This document shows positions 1 through 10,460 of a stretch of 64,000 bases of DNA, piece by piece (position 1 is the stretch's first letter; every line of letters begins with the position of its first letter). The notes beneath the pieces were generated by a model, which was not told the DNA's origin, ran no database searches, and saw only the letters and a list, made by a program, of their open reading frames with translations. The translations under genes were made by a program, and so were the position numbers. Source of the stretch: an uncultured Roseovarius sp. (GTDB taxonomy: Bacteria > Pseudomonadota > Alphaproteobacteria > Rhodobacterales > Rhodobacteraceae); contig CANMBU010000003.1 of NCBI GenBank assembly GCA_947496175.1, positions 650,334 through 714,333 of the forward strand, in the 5' to 3' direction.

Positions 1-645
1 ACGGGCAGTTGCGCTGTCGACAATATCGCCATTGGCCACAACCGGGATGGCCACGGCGTCTTTCACCGCCCGAATAGCCGCCCAGTTTGCCGCGCCTTTG
101 TAAAACTGACACCGTGTGCGGCCATGAATGGTGATCATCTGAATGCCTGCCGCTTCCGCGCGTTGGGCAAGCTGAGCTGCGTTGAGGAGTGCATCATCCC
201 AGCCCAGCCGGGTTTTGAGCGTCACCGGCACGTTCACAGCGCTCACCACTGCCTCGATCAGCGATAGCGCCAGATCAAGGTCTTTCAGCAACGCCGACCC
301 ACAAGCCCCCGCGCCGCTGGCGCTTGTCACCTTTTTGGCGGGACAGCCCATGTTGATGTCGATGATCTGCGCGCCGTTGTCCTGCACCAGCCTGGCCGCC
401 TCGGAAATCCAATAGGGATCACGCCCAGCCAGCTGCAAAGCGGTGTTGGCCCGGTCAAACCCAAGCTCCGCCTTTTCCCGCACGCCCGGCTTGGCCTGTA
501 CCATCTCCTGACTTGCGATCATTTCACTGACCACCAGTCCGGCACCAAAGGACGACACCAGATTGCGAAAAGGCAGATCGGTGATCCCGGCCAACGGGGC
601 CAGAAGCACAGGTGGAGTCAGAGTTGTGTCATTGAGTTGCAGCAT
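1..645 (-). CDS. dusB: tRNA-dihydrouridine synthase (DusB/NifR3 family), C-terminal part cut by window edge
   Basis: Reverse-strand translation from ATG at 645: MLQLNDTTLTPPVLLAPLAGITDLPFRNLVSSFGAGLVVSEMIASQ...INMGCPAKKV...TLKTRLGW...TIHGRTR; Dus hallmark motifs; runs off the window start. Confidence 0.93.
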   Translation of the reverse strand, partial: MLQLNDTTLTPPVLLAPLAGITDLPFRNLVSSFGAGLVVSEMIASQEMVQAKPGVREKAELGFDRANTALQLAGRDPYWISEAARLVQDNGAQIIDINMGCPAKKVTSASGAGACGSALLKDLDLALSLIEAVVSAVNVPVTLKTRLGWDDALLNAAQLAQRAEAAGIQMITIHGRTRCQFYKGAANWAAIRAVKDAVAIPVVANGDIVDSATAR

Positions 646-857
646 ACATGCCTAAACCTTGTTCACAGGCCGAAACCGTAGGAGTAGGTCAGGTGAGTTT
701 CAATGAACGCTCGCTCAAATAATTGGCGTAAAATCTACAATGCCTAAAAGTTAGGCAGAACAGCCGAAATACCCACGCCGCTCTCTGGACGCACAGAGGT
801 CTGTATCTGCGCGGTCTTGCTATTGCGCCAAGTGTGCTTGCGGCGTAATCAATCGTC

Positions 858-2009
858 ATGACGATTGCAGCGATCATTGTTGCCGCTGGGCGCGGTGCGC
901 GAGCTGGTGGGGACAGCCCCAAACAATGGCAGATTCTGGCAGGCCGAAGGGTCATTGACTGGACGTTGGACGCTTTCGCGCAAGTGGATGAAATTACACG
1001 CATTCAGGTGGTGCTGCATCCCGAGGACATGGATCAGGTCGAAAGCAGCGCAACACTCAATCTGGTTGCGGGGGGCAAAACGCGCGCCGGGTCGGTCCTG
1101 AATGGTCTGGAAAGCCTTGTGGATAGCGACGTGAAACACGTGCTCATCCATGATGCCGCGCGATGTTGCATCACCCCTGAATTGATCCGGTCGGTCATCA
1201 CCGCGCTGGACGATCCCGATGGCACCGGGGCCGCCCTCGCCCTGCCCGTCACGGACGCGCTTTGGCAGGGGGACGCAGACCATGTCGACGGGGCCAGGTC
1301 GCGCGAAGGTCTCTATCGCGCGCAGACACCCCAGGCCTTTCCTTTTGAGCCAATCCTTGCGGCCCATCGCGCCGCGGATACCAGAGCCGCTGACGACGTC
1401 GAAGTGGCCCGCGCGGCGGGCATCAATGTCAGGATCGTGCCCGGCGCGGAAACCAACCTGAAGATCACGACACCAGATGATTTCGCCCGCGCGGAACAGA
1501 TTTTGCGAGGACAAACTGTGCAAACGCCTATGGATATCCGAACCGGCACCGGCTTTGACGTGCATCGTTTTGGCCCCGGTGATCACGTGATGCTCTGCGG
1601 TGTTGCGATCCCACACAACCGCGGATTGAAGGGGCATTCCGATGCGGATGTGGCACTGCATACGGTGACAGATGCGCTCTACGGCGCTCTGGCCGAAGGC
1701 GATATCGGACGGCATTTTCCGCCCTCTGATCCGCAATGGAAAGGCGCAGAAAGCCATATTTTTCTGCGTCATACGGTTGATCTGGCGGCAAAGAAGGGCT
1801 TTCGCATCACCAATGTCGATCTGACGCTGATTTGCGAACAGCCCAAAATCGGCCCCCACGCCCCAGCCATGATCACGCGGCTTGCCGAAATCATGGACCT
1901 TGATGTGGGCCGAGTGTCAGTCAAGGCCACGACCTCTGAGCGGCTTGGCTTCACCGGGCGCGAAGAAGGCATTGCCGCACAAGCCGTTGTCACCGTGGTG
2001 TCGCCATGA
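858..2009 (+). CDS. ispDF: Bifunctional 2-C-methyl-D-erythritol 4-phosphate cytidylyltransferase / 2,4-cyclodiphosphate synthase
   Basis: 383 aa; N-terminal IspD ([20 protein letters not shown]) and C-terminal IspF ([31 protein letters not shown]) domains in one ORF. Confidence 0.97.
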   Translation: MTIAAIIVAAGRGARAGGDSPKQWQILAGRRVIDWTLDAFAQVDEITRIQVVLHPEDMDQVESSATLNLVAGGKTRAGSVLNGLESLVDSDVKHVLIHDAARCCITPELIRSVITALDDPDGTGAALALPVTDALWQGDADHVDGARSREGLYRAQTPQAFPFEPILAAHRAADTRAADDVEVARAAGINVRIVPGAETNLKITTPDDFARAEQILRGQTVQTPMDIRTGTGFDVHRFGPGDHVMLCGVAIPHNRGLKGHSDADVALHTVTDALYGALAEGDIGRHFPPSDPQWKGAESHIFLRHTVDLAAKKGFRITNVDLTLICEQPKIGPHAPAMITRLAEIMDLDVGRVSVKATTSERLGFTGREEGIAAQAVVTVVSP

Positions 2010-2500
2010 CGTGGAGCCATCTGATTGCCACGGCTTTTTGCGTAGGCCATCTGCGCCCGGCCCCGGGCACCTGGGGGTCGCTTGCGGCTTTGCCTGCCGG
2101 CTGGCTTCTTCATGTGCTGGGTGGGCCGGTGCTTTTGGTGGCTGCAACCCTTCTTGCATTTGCTTTAGGATGGTGGGCCACCATACTGGAAACAAAGGGA
2201 AAAGAAGATCACGACCCGTCTGAAATCGTGATTGACGAAGTGGTTGGACAATGGATTGCTATCTTACCCCTGTCCATCGGCGCGGCGCATGCGGGTGCGG
2301 CGATCACGGCGCTTTGGCCGGGCTGGATTGCCGCATTCATCCTGTTCCGTCTTTTCGACATCACCAAGCTGGGCCCAATAGGATGGGCCGACCGGCGCAA
2401 TGACGCGCTTGGGGTGATGCTGGATGACGTGATTGCCGGAGTGTTTGCAGCCATAGGTGTGCTTGCTCTGGCATGGGTTGCACATGGAGGCGCGCCATGA
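2006..2500 (+). CDS. pgpA: Phosphatidylglycerophosphatase A
   Basis: 164 aa; [17 protein letters not shown] ... [16 protein letters not shown] ... [16 protein letters not shown] typical of PgpA. Confidence 0.93.
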   Translation: MTWSHLIATAFCVGHLRPAPGTWGSLAALPAGWLLHVLGGPVLLVAATLLAFALGWWATILETKGKEDHDPSEIVIDEVVGQWIAILPLSIGAAHAGAAITALWPGWIAAFILFRLFDITKLGPIGWADRRNDALGVMLDDVIAGVFAAIGVLALAWVAHGGAP

Positions 2501-2967
2501 GCTTGGCCCAAGGTGTTCTCAACGCCGCTCGCGCCAAGGGCGTCATGATTGCCACCGCTGAGTCCTGTACCGGCGGCATGGTCGCGGCGGCGCTGACAGA
2601 TATAGCCGGGTCGTCAGATGCGCTTGAATGTGGCTTTGTAACCTATTCAAATAAAGCAAAAATTGAGATGTTGGACGTCTCGCCCGATACGTTGGAGGCA
2701 TATGGCGCCGTATCAGAGCCAGTCGCGGTCGAGATGGCCGAAGGCGCGGTAAACCACGCAGCAGCTGACCTGGCCGTGTCTATCACCGGCATTGCGGGCC
2801 CCGGCGGGTCCGAGCACAAACCCGAAGGTCGCGTGTGCTTTGCCGTTGCGATATCTGGCCGGGCGACACATGTCGAAACAGTCGAGTTCGGTGCGCAGGG
2901 CCGTGCCAAAGTGCGTGCGGCAGCGCGAGACCACGCCCTGAAGCTGCTGCAACAGGCGCTGTCCTAA
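2497..2967 (+). CDS. CinA C-terminal domain family protein (nicotinamide-nucleotide amidohydrolase)
   Basis: [42 protein letters not shown]...[21 protein letters not shown] overlap with pgpA. Confidence 0.93.
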   Translation: MSLAQGVLNAARAKGVMIATAESCTGGMVAAALTDIAGSSDALECGFVTYSNKAKIEMLDVSPDTLEAYGAVSEPVAVEMAEGAVNHAAADLAVSITGIAGPGGSEHKPEGRVCFAVAISGRATHVETVEFGAQGRAKVRAAARDHALKLLQQALS

Positions 2968-3041
2968 CGGCGCGCAAATTTAAGGCGTATTCTTTGCTTA
3001 GCGCTCAATAAACGGGCAATTCACAATTTGCCTAGTTTCAC

Positions 3042-3075
3042 GGCGGTCAAACAACCGCCTGCCACTTTTTTACGC
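3042..3075 (+). terminator. Possible intrinsic terminator after cinA
   Basis: GGCGGT(3042-3047)-CAAACA-ACCGCC(3054-3059) hairpin followed after 6 nt by a T-rich tract. Confidence 0.3.
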
Positions 3076-3123
3076 ACACGCCATACGCTTCGTGCCCCTC
3101 AAACACCAAGGCTCCCAGGAAGG

Positions 3124-3336
3124 ATGAAGACTACGAACGGAGCGGACACAGTGTGGATCATCATGGCCACGGCCCTTGTGCTCTTTATGACATTACGCGC
3201 ACTGGCGCGGTTTTACGGTGGGCTGGTGCGGACGCGCAATGTGCAGATCACGCCGCTGCGGGTGGACAAAGAGACCAAAACCAACGGTTTGGAGCGCTCG
3301 GTGCATGGTGAACGCGCTTATGACCTGACGAGTTAA
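3124..3336 (+). pseudogene. Internally deleted ammonium transporter (Amt) remnant: TM1 fused in frame to the C-terminal tail, 70 aa
   Basis: MKTTNGADTVWIIMATALVLFMTLRALARFYGGLVRTRNV resembles the Amt N-terminal helix (GADTAW...TALVLLMTPGLALFYGGLVRxKNV); ITPLRVDKETKTNGLERSVHGERAYDLTS resembles the Amt C-terminal tail. AGGAAGG RBS-like sequence precedes the ATG. Confidence 0.7.
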
Positions 3337-3339
3337 GCT

Positions 3340-4668
3340 TCAAGCTGGATCAACAAGCGCCGCCGCGACGGCTCGTGGCGGCGCTTTTGAGGCAATCAAC
3401 TCCCAAAGCCCCTGCGCACGGCTCACCCCCAGCAACGATGCCGCTTTGGCCTTGATCCGATTGGCGCGGATGTCCAGAGCCACAGGCGTGTCAAGATCGT
3501 GGGCCAGTGAGATGGTCTCACCGGTTATCAGCGTGACATCCACACGGGCCTGCATTTCTGACAGCGTGCTGTCTGCCACAACCTCAACCTTTTGGCGCAG
3601 GCCGATGACAGCCGGATCCTGGGTCAAGGCATCGGTGAAGCTGTCCAGCCGAGCTGTGTCATACCCCAAGAGGCGCATCGCCACGACCTGCGCGTAGCTG
3701 AACTTGGCCTTAAGACCGGTGGTTGGCTGAGCGATGTTGCACACGGTCATCCAGCGCGGATGAGTGCTGATCTGCACCTTGGTAATAGCATCAGGCGGCG
3801 CATCGCACTCTTCCAAAGCTTCCAGCGTGGCGTGCAATCCATGGCAGCAGGCATGAAACTTGTGCTGGACTGTGGGAAAGAGCCACTCTTGTCCCAACCC
3901 ATTGAGCGCGGTCAGGTCCCCTGCCCCGTGATGCGTTGGGCCAAAACCCTGGTCCACCTCCATTGCGGACGGATTGGAGACAAAACCCTTTGCCGTCAAA
4001 ACTGCGGCTTCGACGCCGTTGGATGCGGCCAGACCTGCGTTCAAAGGCTTGCCCATCGTCCCGAATTGCGACTTCAGACCAGAGGTGCGCGTGGCTACAA
4101 GCCCAAGCGCAGATTGCATCTGTGTTGTATCCAGCCCCAGCAACCGACCGGCAGCTAGGGTGGCCCCAAAGGCCCCTGCCGTGGCGGTCTGATGAAAGCC
4201 CGTCTGGTAGTGATCTCGCCCCAGCCAAACACCCACCCGGATCGAAGCTTCTACTCCAACAAGTGCGGCGCGCTGCAACTCATCTCCACTGGCACCAACA
4301 CGCTCAGCGGTGGCCAAAGCCGCAGGGAGGACCGCCACGGAGGGATGTCCGATATGCGCAAAATGCGTGTCGTCATAGTCGAGCGCGTGACTGATCGTGC
4401 CGTTCACCATCGCTGCCATGCGCGCCGGCACACGAAACGCTGCGCCGACCAGTCCCGCCTCTGGTGCACCGCCTTCTTCCTGTGCCTGGTCTCGCAGGAT
4501 CTGAGCCACCGGCTCGTTCTGCCCGGCGATGGCCACTGCGGCCCAATCGAGCATTGAGAGCCGCATGATTTCCAAAGCATTATCATCAAAGCGCGCGGTT
4601 ATGGCAAAGTCCGACAGGGTTTCAGACAGCTCAGCCATTGCCATAGAGCTCATCCGCCCGCGCCTCAA
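3340..4668 (-). CDS. MmgE/PrpD family protein
   Basis: 442 aa; LDWAAVAIAGQNEPVAQIL...NGTISHALDYDDTHFAHIGHPSVAVLPAALA motif of the MmgE/PrpD family. Confidence 0.9.
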   Translation of the reverse strand: MRRGRMSSMAMAELSETLSDFAITARFDDNALEIMRLSMLDWAAVAIAGQNEPVAQILRDQAQEEGGAPEAGLVGAAFRVPARMAAMVNGTISHALDYDDTHFAHIGHPSVAVLPAALATAERVGASGDELQRAALVGVEASIRVGVWLGRDHYQTGFHQTATAGAFGATLAAGRLLGLDTTQMQSALGLVATRTSGLKSQFGTMGKPLNAGLAASNGVEAAVLTAKGFVSNPSAMEVDQGFGPTHHGAGDLTALNGLGQEWLFPTVQHKFHACCHGLHATLEALEECDAPPDAITKVQISTHPRWMTVCNIAQPTTGLKAKFSYAQVVAMRLLGYDTARLDSFTDALTQDPAVIGLRQKVEVVADSTLSEMQARVDVTLITGETISLAHDLDTPVALDIRANRIKAKAASLLGVSRAQGLWELIASKAPPRAVAAALVDPA

Positions 4669-5086
4669 AAGCCCGGACGATCCGCTTCATCGCCTCAAAG
4701 AAAAAGAGCTCTGCGGCAGACTGCAAAAGCTTGTTACGAAATGCAAAATCCACATCGAATTTGACCTCGCAGCCACCTTCGGCCAGATCTCTGAAGGCCC
4801 AATTCGACAACATGTGCTGAAACGGCCCATCAAGGTATTCGGTAGCGATATGGTGTTGCGCCCTGTTGAGGGTCACGCGGCTTCCAAATCGCTCGCGGAA
4901 CACCTTAAAGCTGATCACCAGATCGGCTTCCATCACTTCGGTGTCGTTATCTTGAGGTGTGACTTTTCTCACCCGAGCGGCGGCTGTCCACGGTAAGAAT
5001 TTCGGGTAGGACTCCACATCAGCGACAAGCTCATACATCTGCACAGCGCTGTAGGACAAATGGCGGGTCTCGGCGTGGGATGGCAT
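4631..5086 (-). CDS. SRPBCC/COQ10-RatA type ubiquinone-binding/coenzyme Q chaperone-like protein
   Basis: MPSHAETRHLSYSAVQMYELVADVESYPKFLPWTAAARV...NRAQHHIATEYLDGPFQHMLSNWAFRDL; start chosen at the internal Met of ORF 4631..5245. Confidence 0.9.
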   Translation of the reverse strand: MPSHAETRHLSYSAVQMYELVADVESYPKFLPWTAAARVRKVTPQDNDTEVMEADLVISFKVFRERFGSRVTLNRAQHHIATEYLDGPFQHMLSNWAFRDLAEGGCEVKFDVDFAFRNKLLQSAAELFFFEAMKRIVRAFEARADELYGNG

Positions 5087-5265
5087 TTGATATGGCGCGT
5101 TGGTCAGTTGCAGTACGGTGTCAGGTGGTGTCCTCGACTGGGCCCGAAAATGCAAGACAAACCAAACCCAGCGCGCGCATTTGTCATGTGATTGTGGGGT
5201 GCCGGACGAAAAGCAAACTCCTGTTGGCTCTGACGCACGGGCCATGAGGCTCTGAGCAGACTTAC

Positions 5266-5697
5266 CTACTTGCTCTCAAAAACGTTGGGCATGACGCGCC
5301 CCAGCAGGCCAATCAAAAAGGCGGTGCTTATACCGAACGTGAACAACCCTGTAATGGCTCCAAAGCTTGCAAAGATACGTGCGTTTTCATTCAGCACAAC
5401 ATCCCCATACCCCAATGTGGTATAGGTCACGGTCGCGAAATAGAAGCTGGTCGAGAATTGCTCGAACTCCCCAAGGATCGCAAAAGAAAAGGCCCAGAGC
5501 CAAATTTCCGCGGTGTGGGCGACAAGCAAAATACCGATTGCGGCTGCCAGGATTGCGGCAATACGTCGTGAATTCTGCCAGGTCTGAGCGCGGCTTGCGA
5601 TTTTGATAAGCATGGGAATGCCTGCTGCAACAACAGCCACATGCAGCAGCGAACAAACCACAAGCAAGGCGCTTCCGAAGACAATTTGAGAAAACAA
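5266..5697 (-). CDS. Two-TM potassium-channel-like protein (ion channel family)
   Basis: Hydrophobic 143 aa with pore/selectivity-filter motif TVTYTTLGYGDVVL. Confidence 0.8.
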   Translation of the reverse strand: MFSQIVFGSALLVVCSLLHVAVVAAGIPMLIKIASRAQTWQNSRRIAAILAAAIGILLVAHTAEIWLWAFSFAILGEFEQFSTSFYFATVTYTTLGYGDVVLNENARIFASFGAITGLFTFGISTAFLIGLLGRVMPNVFESK

Positions 5698-5780
5698 AGG
5701 CGTTCCGCCAACCTATCGTTTCACTTTGGTCTCAATTGCTGCATGCTGGGTGCAACGATTTCAAGTGGAAGGTGAATCCA

Positions 5781-7016
5781 ATGCGTCAGTTGGCAACTTG
5801 GACGGCTACGGTTTTAATGTTGGTTTCGCCAAGTTGGGCACAAGACACACCGCGTCCCGCCAAGGTTTTCACGGTCGCAGAACACAGGACCGAAATCGTC
5901 CGAAGATACCCGGGAATTGTGCTCCCCAGTCAGGAGATTGAGCTGTCCTTTCGTATCTCCGGCAATCTCATAGACCTGCCTATCCGCGCCTCTCAGCAGG
6001 TGGCCCAAGGTGATGTGATCGCGCAGTTGGACACCCGAGATCTGGAGTCGCAAGCCGAGCAGCTTCAGGGATCCATAGATCAGGCGCAAGCGCAGCTCGA
6101 CACATTGGTGGCAGGTGCCCGCGAACAGGAAATCGCGGCCTTGGTCGCAAATGTGGATGCCGCGAAAGCGCAGGTCACACAAGCTGAGGAACAGGTTCAA
6201 AGATCAAGAACGCTGGCCGAACGTGGCACCATCGCGGATGCAACACTGGATCAGGATGAAGCCGCCCTGAGTGTGGCCGAGGCCGAATTGCGCGCACGCG
6301 AAGAAGAGCTTTCATTGACCCGCGAAGGCGCGCGACCCGAAGAAATTGCCTCTGCCGAGGCAAGTTTGCGTGGCTTGCAAGCCCAGTTGAAAACCATTCA
6401 GGACAGCATTTCCGACGCCACCTTACGCGCGCCCTTTCAAGGCGTGATCGCGCGCCGTGACGTCGACAATTTCACGAACATTCAAGCAGGCCAACCTGTG
6501 GTGCTCTTGCAAGCCTTGTCTACGATCCATGTGGCCTTTGACGTGCCCGCACCGGACGTGACGCTGCTCACCGCGAACGGGCCTGACAACATCACCAACC
6601 AGGTTATGTTGGATGCATTGCCTGGAGAAACTTTTCCCTCGGAGACTGTGGAGTTCTCTTTGCAAGCCGAAAGCGGAACACAGACCTATCGCGGCCGGGT
6701 TGCGGTCAATGTACCCGAGACGTCCATCATTCTGCCGGGCATGGTTGCGACCGTCAGGTCCTCTGCGCCGGGTATTGCCCCTCGCACGCTCGTGCCACTG
6801 ACCGCTGTCGCGGCCGCCGCAGATGGTAGCCCGATTGTCTGGCTTGTGGACGATGGCGGTGCGGTCTCTTCAAAGCCCGTGACACTTGGCGAAATCACGG
6901 GCGACTCGGTGGAAGTAAAGGATGGCCTGCAAAGCGGAGATACGATTGTCGCGGCGGGTGTTTCATCTTTGATACCCGGAATGACGATCCGACCTATCGA
7001 TAAGATAGGGGGTTAA
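5781..7016 (+). CDS. RND efflux periplasmic adaptor (membrane fusion protein)
   Basis: Signal peptide, IELSFRISGNLIDLPIRASQQVAQGDVIAQLD biotinyl-lipoyl-like motif, coiled coil, adjacent to RND permease. Confidence 0.93.
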   Translation: MRQLATWTATVLMLVSPSWAQDTPRPAKVFTVAEHRTEIVRRYPGIVLPSQEIELSFRISGNLIDLPIRASQQVAQGDVIAQLDTRDLESQAEQLQGSIDQAQAQLDTLVAGAREQEIAALVANVDAAKAQVTQAEEQVQRSRTLAERGTIADATLDQDEAALSVAEAELRAREEELSLTREGARPEEIASAEASLRGLQAQLKTIQDSISDATLRAPFQGVIARRDVDNFTNIQAGQPVVLLQALSTIHVAFDVPAPDVTLLTANGPDNITNQVMLDALPGETFPSETVEFSLQAESGTQTYRGRVAVNVPETSIILPGMVATVRSSAPGIAPRTLVPLTAVAAAADGSPIVWLVDDGGAVSSKPVTLGEITGDSVEVKDGLQSGDTIVAAGVSSLIPGMTIRPIDKIGG

Positions 7017-7020
7017 AGTC

Positions 7021-10000
7021 ATGGATCTGGCCCGGTTTGCCATCGAAAAACGGCTGATATCCGCCGTTGCAACGCTTCTTATCCTGATTTCCGGTTATTT
7101 TGCCTACACCGCTTTGCCGCGGTTTGAAGACCCGGAATTCATCATCCGGCAGGCGCAAATCATCACGCCCTACCCTGGTGCCACAGCCGAGGAAGTGGCC
7201 GAAGAAGTGACCGATGTCATCGAGACAGCTTTGCAGCAACTGCAAGGTGTTGATGAAGTGCGATCCGTGTCCTCACCCGGGCTTAGCAACGTCTCGGTTG
7301 AATTCACCATCGCCACGACCAAGGACTACGATGCGCTCTACCAACGCTTTGCGCAAATGCGGGCTAAGGTGGATGACGCACAGACCGACCTGCCTCCCAA
7401 TGCACTCAGCAGTCAGGTGTTCGATGACTTTGGGGATGTGTTTGCAGTCTATTTTGCCATTGTCGGAGACGGATATTCCCTGAGCGAACTGCATGAATAC
7501 GCCAAAACTCTGGCGCGCGAATTGGTCACAGTGGATGGCGTATCCAAGGTCACACTGTCTGGCGTGCAGGAAGAAGTTGTTTACGTGGAATACGCCCCTG
7601 CCCGACTGATCGAGTTGGGTCTGGCGCCACAACAAATCGCCGATATCTTGTCCGGGCAAAATCTTGTTACACCTGCCGGATCACTTGTCGCAGGCCAAAC
7701 ACGGCTGGAACTGCGCCCCACATCCGCACTTGTGGATATCGAAGCACTGGGCGCGCAGTTGATTACCAACCCCCAAACAGGCGCCTCGTTTCGGTTGTCG
7801 GACATCGCCACGATCTCGCGTGGTCTGAAGGAACCCGCCAGAACGCTGCTCTATCGCGACGGTCGCCCGGCTGTGGGGATCGGGATATCCAATACGATTG
7901 GTGGCAACGTTGTAAACATGGGCGAAGCCGTCAAAGAGCGCATTGACGCGCTGATTTCCGAACGCCCGATTGGCATCGAAATTCTGCCCGTCTCTGATCA
8001 GTCGGTCAGCGTTAAAGACTCTGTAGATGATTTCGTCATGAACGTCGTGCTGGCATTGGTCATCGTCGTGGGCACATTGTTGATCTTCATGGGGCTACGC
8101 TCTGGGCTCCTGATGGGGGGCATTCTACTGGTTACGGTCGCTGGCACGTTGATGGGCATGTACCTCTATGGCCTCGACATGCAGCGCATTTCACTGGGGG
8201 CGCTCATCATCGCCTTGGGAATGCTCGTGGACAATGCAATTGTGGTTGTGGAAGGCACGTTGGTGCGGGTCCAAAACGGCGAAAGCCCGGCTGAAGCCAG
8301 CCAGTCCATCGTGGCGCAAACCAAGTGGCCTTTGCTCGGCGGGACAGTCGTTGGGTTTCTTGCCTTTTCACCCATCGGGTTTTCTCCGGACAATACGGGC
8401 GAATATGCAGGCAGCCTCTTCTGGACCATCATGATTGCCCTGCTGTTCTCGTGGCTCATTGCGATTTGGTTGACGCCCTATTTCTGCACGTTGATCCTCA
8501 AACCGGGTCAGTCGAAGGACAAAGGCGAAAACGCGCTGCTGCGGGGCTATCGCAAGTTCCTGAAACTGGCGATCCGCGTAAGATTTGTGACCATCGCCAT
8601 CATCGTTGCACTCTTTGCCTCCGCCCTGGCGATGTTCAGCCAAGTGCCACCAGGCTTCTTTCCCGCCTCAACACGCGCGCAGTTCGTCGTGGATTACTTT
8701 CTGCCCAACGGGACAGACATCGCCGAGACGCAAGCGGACCTTCTTGAGATCGACAAACATGTGCGCACCCTGGACGGTGTGACAGGCACGAACCTTGCCG
8801 TAGGTGACGGCCATCTGCGTTTCATGCTGACCTATGAAAGCGAGGACGCCAGCCCGTCTTATGGGCAGCTTCTGGTTGATGTCGAAAACTTCAACCAAAT
8901 CGAGGATCTCAAAGCTGAGCTCCAGTCTTGGATCAACGCTGAATTCCCCGATGCTTCGGCAAAAGTGTGGAAATTCCTTCTCGGTCCCAGTGGCGGCTCA
9001 AAAATCGAAGTGCGGTTCGCAGGACCAGACGCAGCCGTTCTGCGCGACCTGTCCGAGCAGGCCAAAAAGGTCATGGCCGATGCAGGCGCAATCGCAATCA
9101 AAGATGATTGGCGCGAACAGGTGCAGGTCATCCGCCCGGTGGTCGATGAAGCCACAGCGCGCCGGTTGGGCCTTACCCAGGGTGAAATTTCCGGTGCGCT
9201 CTACGGGCACTTGACCGGAACCAGCATCGGCACCTTCCGCGAAGGCGATAACCTGTTGGATATCGTGATGCGCCCAATCGAAAGCGCACGTCAGGATCCC
9301 TCAGTGTTGAGGGATGTACAAATATTCAGTCAGGTTGCCGGTGGATACATCCCGATTTCGCAGGTTGTCGAGAGTTTCGACGTCGTGTTTGAGGCCGGAA
9401 ACCTCCGCCGGATCGATCGCCAACTGGCCATCACAGCACAATCTGACAACGCACCGAATGTGTTGTCTGGTGATCTCTTTGAGCAAGTCCGCGGACCGAT
9501 AGAGGATATTCCACTTCCGCCGGGTTACACACTCAAATGGGAAGGTGAATTCGGCAGCTCAGCAGAGGCGAATGCTGGCTTGGCGTCTACAATGCCCCTG
9601 GGCTTTGGCGCGATGATCCTTGTTGTGATCTTTCTCTTCAATGCCATCCGTCAGCCGTTGATCATTTTCCTAACGGTCCCCCTCGCCCTGATCGGGGTCA
9701 TATGGGGCCTGGCGTCAACCCAGACGCCGTTGGAATTCATGGCCATATTGGGCGTATTGTCTTTGACAGGCATGCTGATCAAAAATGCCATCGTGCTGAT
9801 TGACGAAACCGACAGCCAGATTGGCAGTGGCAAAGCGCGCATGCAGGCAGTCGTGGACGCAGCGGTCAGTCGGGTCAGGCCTGTATCACTTGGTGTCTTG
9901 ACAACCGTGCTGGGCGTTGTGCCCCTGCTATGGGATCCGTTCTTCAAATCCCTTGCGGTAGTCATCATCGCGGGCCTGAGCTTTGCCACGGTCCTGACCC

Positions 10001-10059
10001 TCATCATCGTCCCGGCACTCTACACCGTATTTTTCAAAGTGTCCGAAGACGAGGTCTAA
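7021..10059 (+). CDS. RND efflux transporter permease (AcrB/HAE-1 or related family)
   Basis: 1012 aa; MDLARFAIEKRLISAVATLLILISGYFAYTALPRFEDPEF..., GMLVDNAIVVVE, VLSLTGMLIKNAIVLIDE. Confidence 0.95.
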   Translation: MDLARFAIEKRLISAVATLLILISGYFAYTALPRFEDPEFIIRQAQIITPYPGATAEEVAEEVTDVIETALQQLQGVDEVRSVSSPGLSNVSVEFTIATTKDYDALYQRFAQMRAKVDDAQTDLPPNALSSQVFDDFGDVFAVYFAIVGDGYSLSELHEYAKTLARELVTVDGVSKVTLSGVQEEVVYVEYAPARLIELGLAPQQIADILSGQNLVTPAGSLVAGQTRLELRPTSALVDIEALGAQLITNPQTGASFRLSDIATISRGLKEPARTLLYRDGRPAVGIGISNTIGGNVVNMGEAVKERIDALISERPIGIEILPVSDQSVSVKDSVDDFVMNVVLALVIVVGTLLIFMGLRSGLLMGGILLVTVAGTLMGMYLYGLDMQRISLGALIIALGMLVDNAIVVVEGTLVRVQNGESPAEASQSIVAQTKWPLLGGTVVGFLAFSPIGFSPDNTGEYAGSLFWTIMIALLFSWLIAIWLTPYFCTLILKPGQSKDKGENALLRGYRKFLKLAIRVRFVTIAIIVALFASALAMFSQVPPGFFPASTRAQFVVDYFLPNGTDIAETQADLLEIDKHVRTLDGVTGTNLAVGDGHLRFMLTYESEDASPSYGQLLVDVENFNQIEDLKAELQSWINAEFPDASAKVWKFLLGPSGGSKIEVRFAGPDAAVLRDLSEQAKKVMADAGAIAIKDDWREQVQVIRPVVDEATARRLGLTQGEISGALYGHLTGTSIGTFREGDNLLDIVMRPIESARQDPSVLRDVQIFSQVAGGYIPISQVVESFDVVFEAGNLRRIDRQLAITAQSDNAPNVLSGDLFEQVRGPIEDIPLPPGYTLKWEGEFGSSAEANAGLASTMPLGFGAMILVVIFLFNAIRQPLIIFLTVPLALIGVIWGLASTQTPLEFMAILGVLSLTGMLIKNAIVLIDETDSQIGSGKARMQAVVDAAVSRVRPVSLGVLTTVLGVVPLLWDPFFKSLAVVIIAGLSFATVLTLIIVPALYTVFFKVSEDEV

Positions 10060-10121
10060 GCGCGCTGACGACAGACTGCTCTTAGAGACCCATTGCGCGC
10101 GAGGTATTTTTCGGAAATTGG

Positions 10122-10192
10122 AGGCGAGTACCGGAATCGAACCGGTGTACACGGATTTGCAATCCGCTGCGTCACCACTCCGCCAACTCGCC
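10122..10192 (-). tRNA. tRNA-Cys (GCA)
   Basis: Reverse strand GGCGAGTTGGCGGAGTGGTGACGCAGCGGATTGCAAATCCGTGTACACCGGTTCGATTCCGGTACTCGCCT; cloverleaf, anticodon GCA, U73. Confidence 0.95.
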
Positions 10193-10460
10193 CTTCAGTG
10201 ACTGCGCTTACCTAGCATACGCAAATCCGAGTACAAGACATAATATGATTTGTATCGCTCAAGCAGCATGTACGGAAAAAAGTCTGACCAACACGGACTC
10301 CGCGATTTGCACCTAGGCTTTACCAAGGCTGAGGTCAGGCTTTATCTCACAAGATGTCATGTGCGCGAACAAAGCGATGGCTACCAAAGAACGGGGGCGA
10401 ACCGGGATCTATGTGTTGCTCACCGGAAGCTTCATCTGAAGGATTGGCTATCGCTGACTC

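Noticed and set aside
849-1859. 336-aa minus-strand ORF opposite ispDF
   Set aside because: Shadow ORF opposite a well-supported essential enzyme; no recognisable protein signature.
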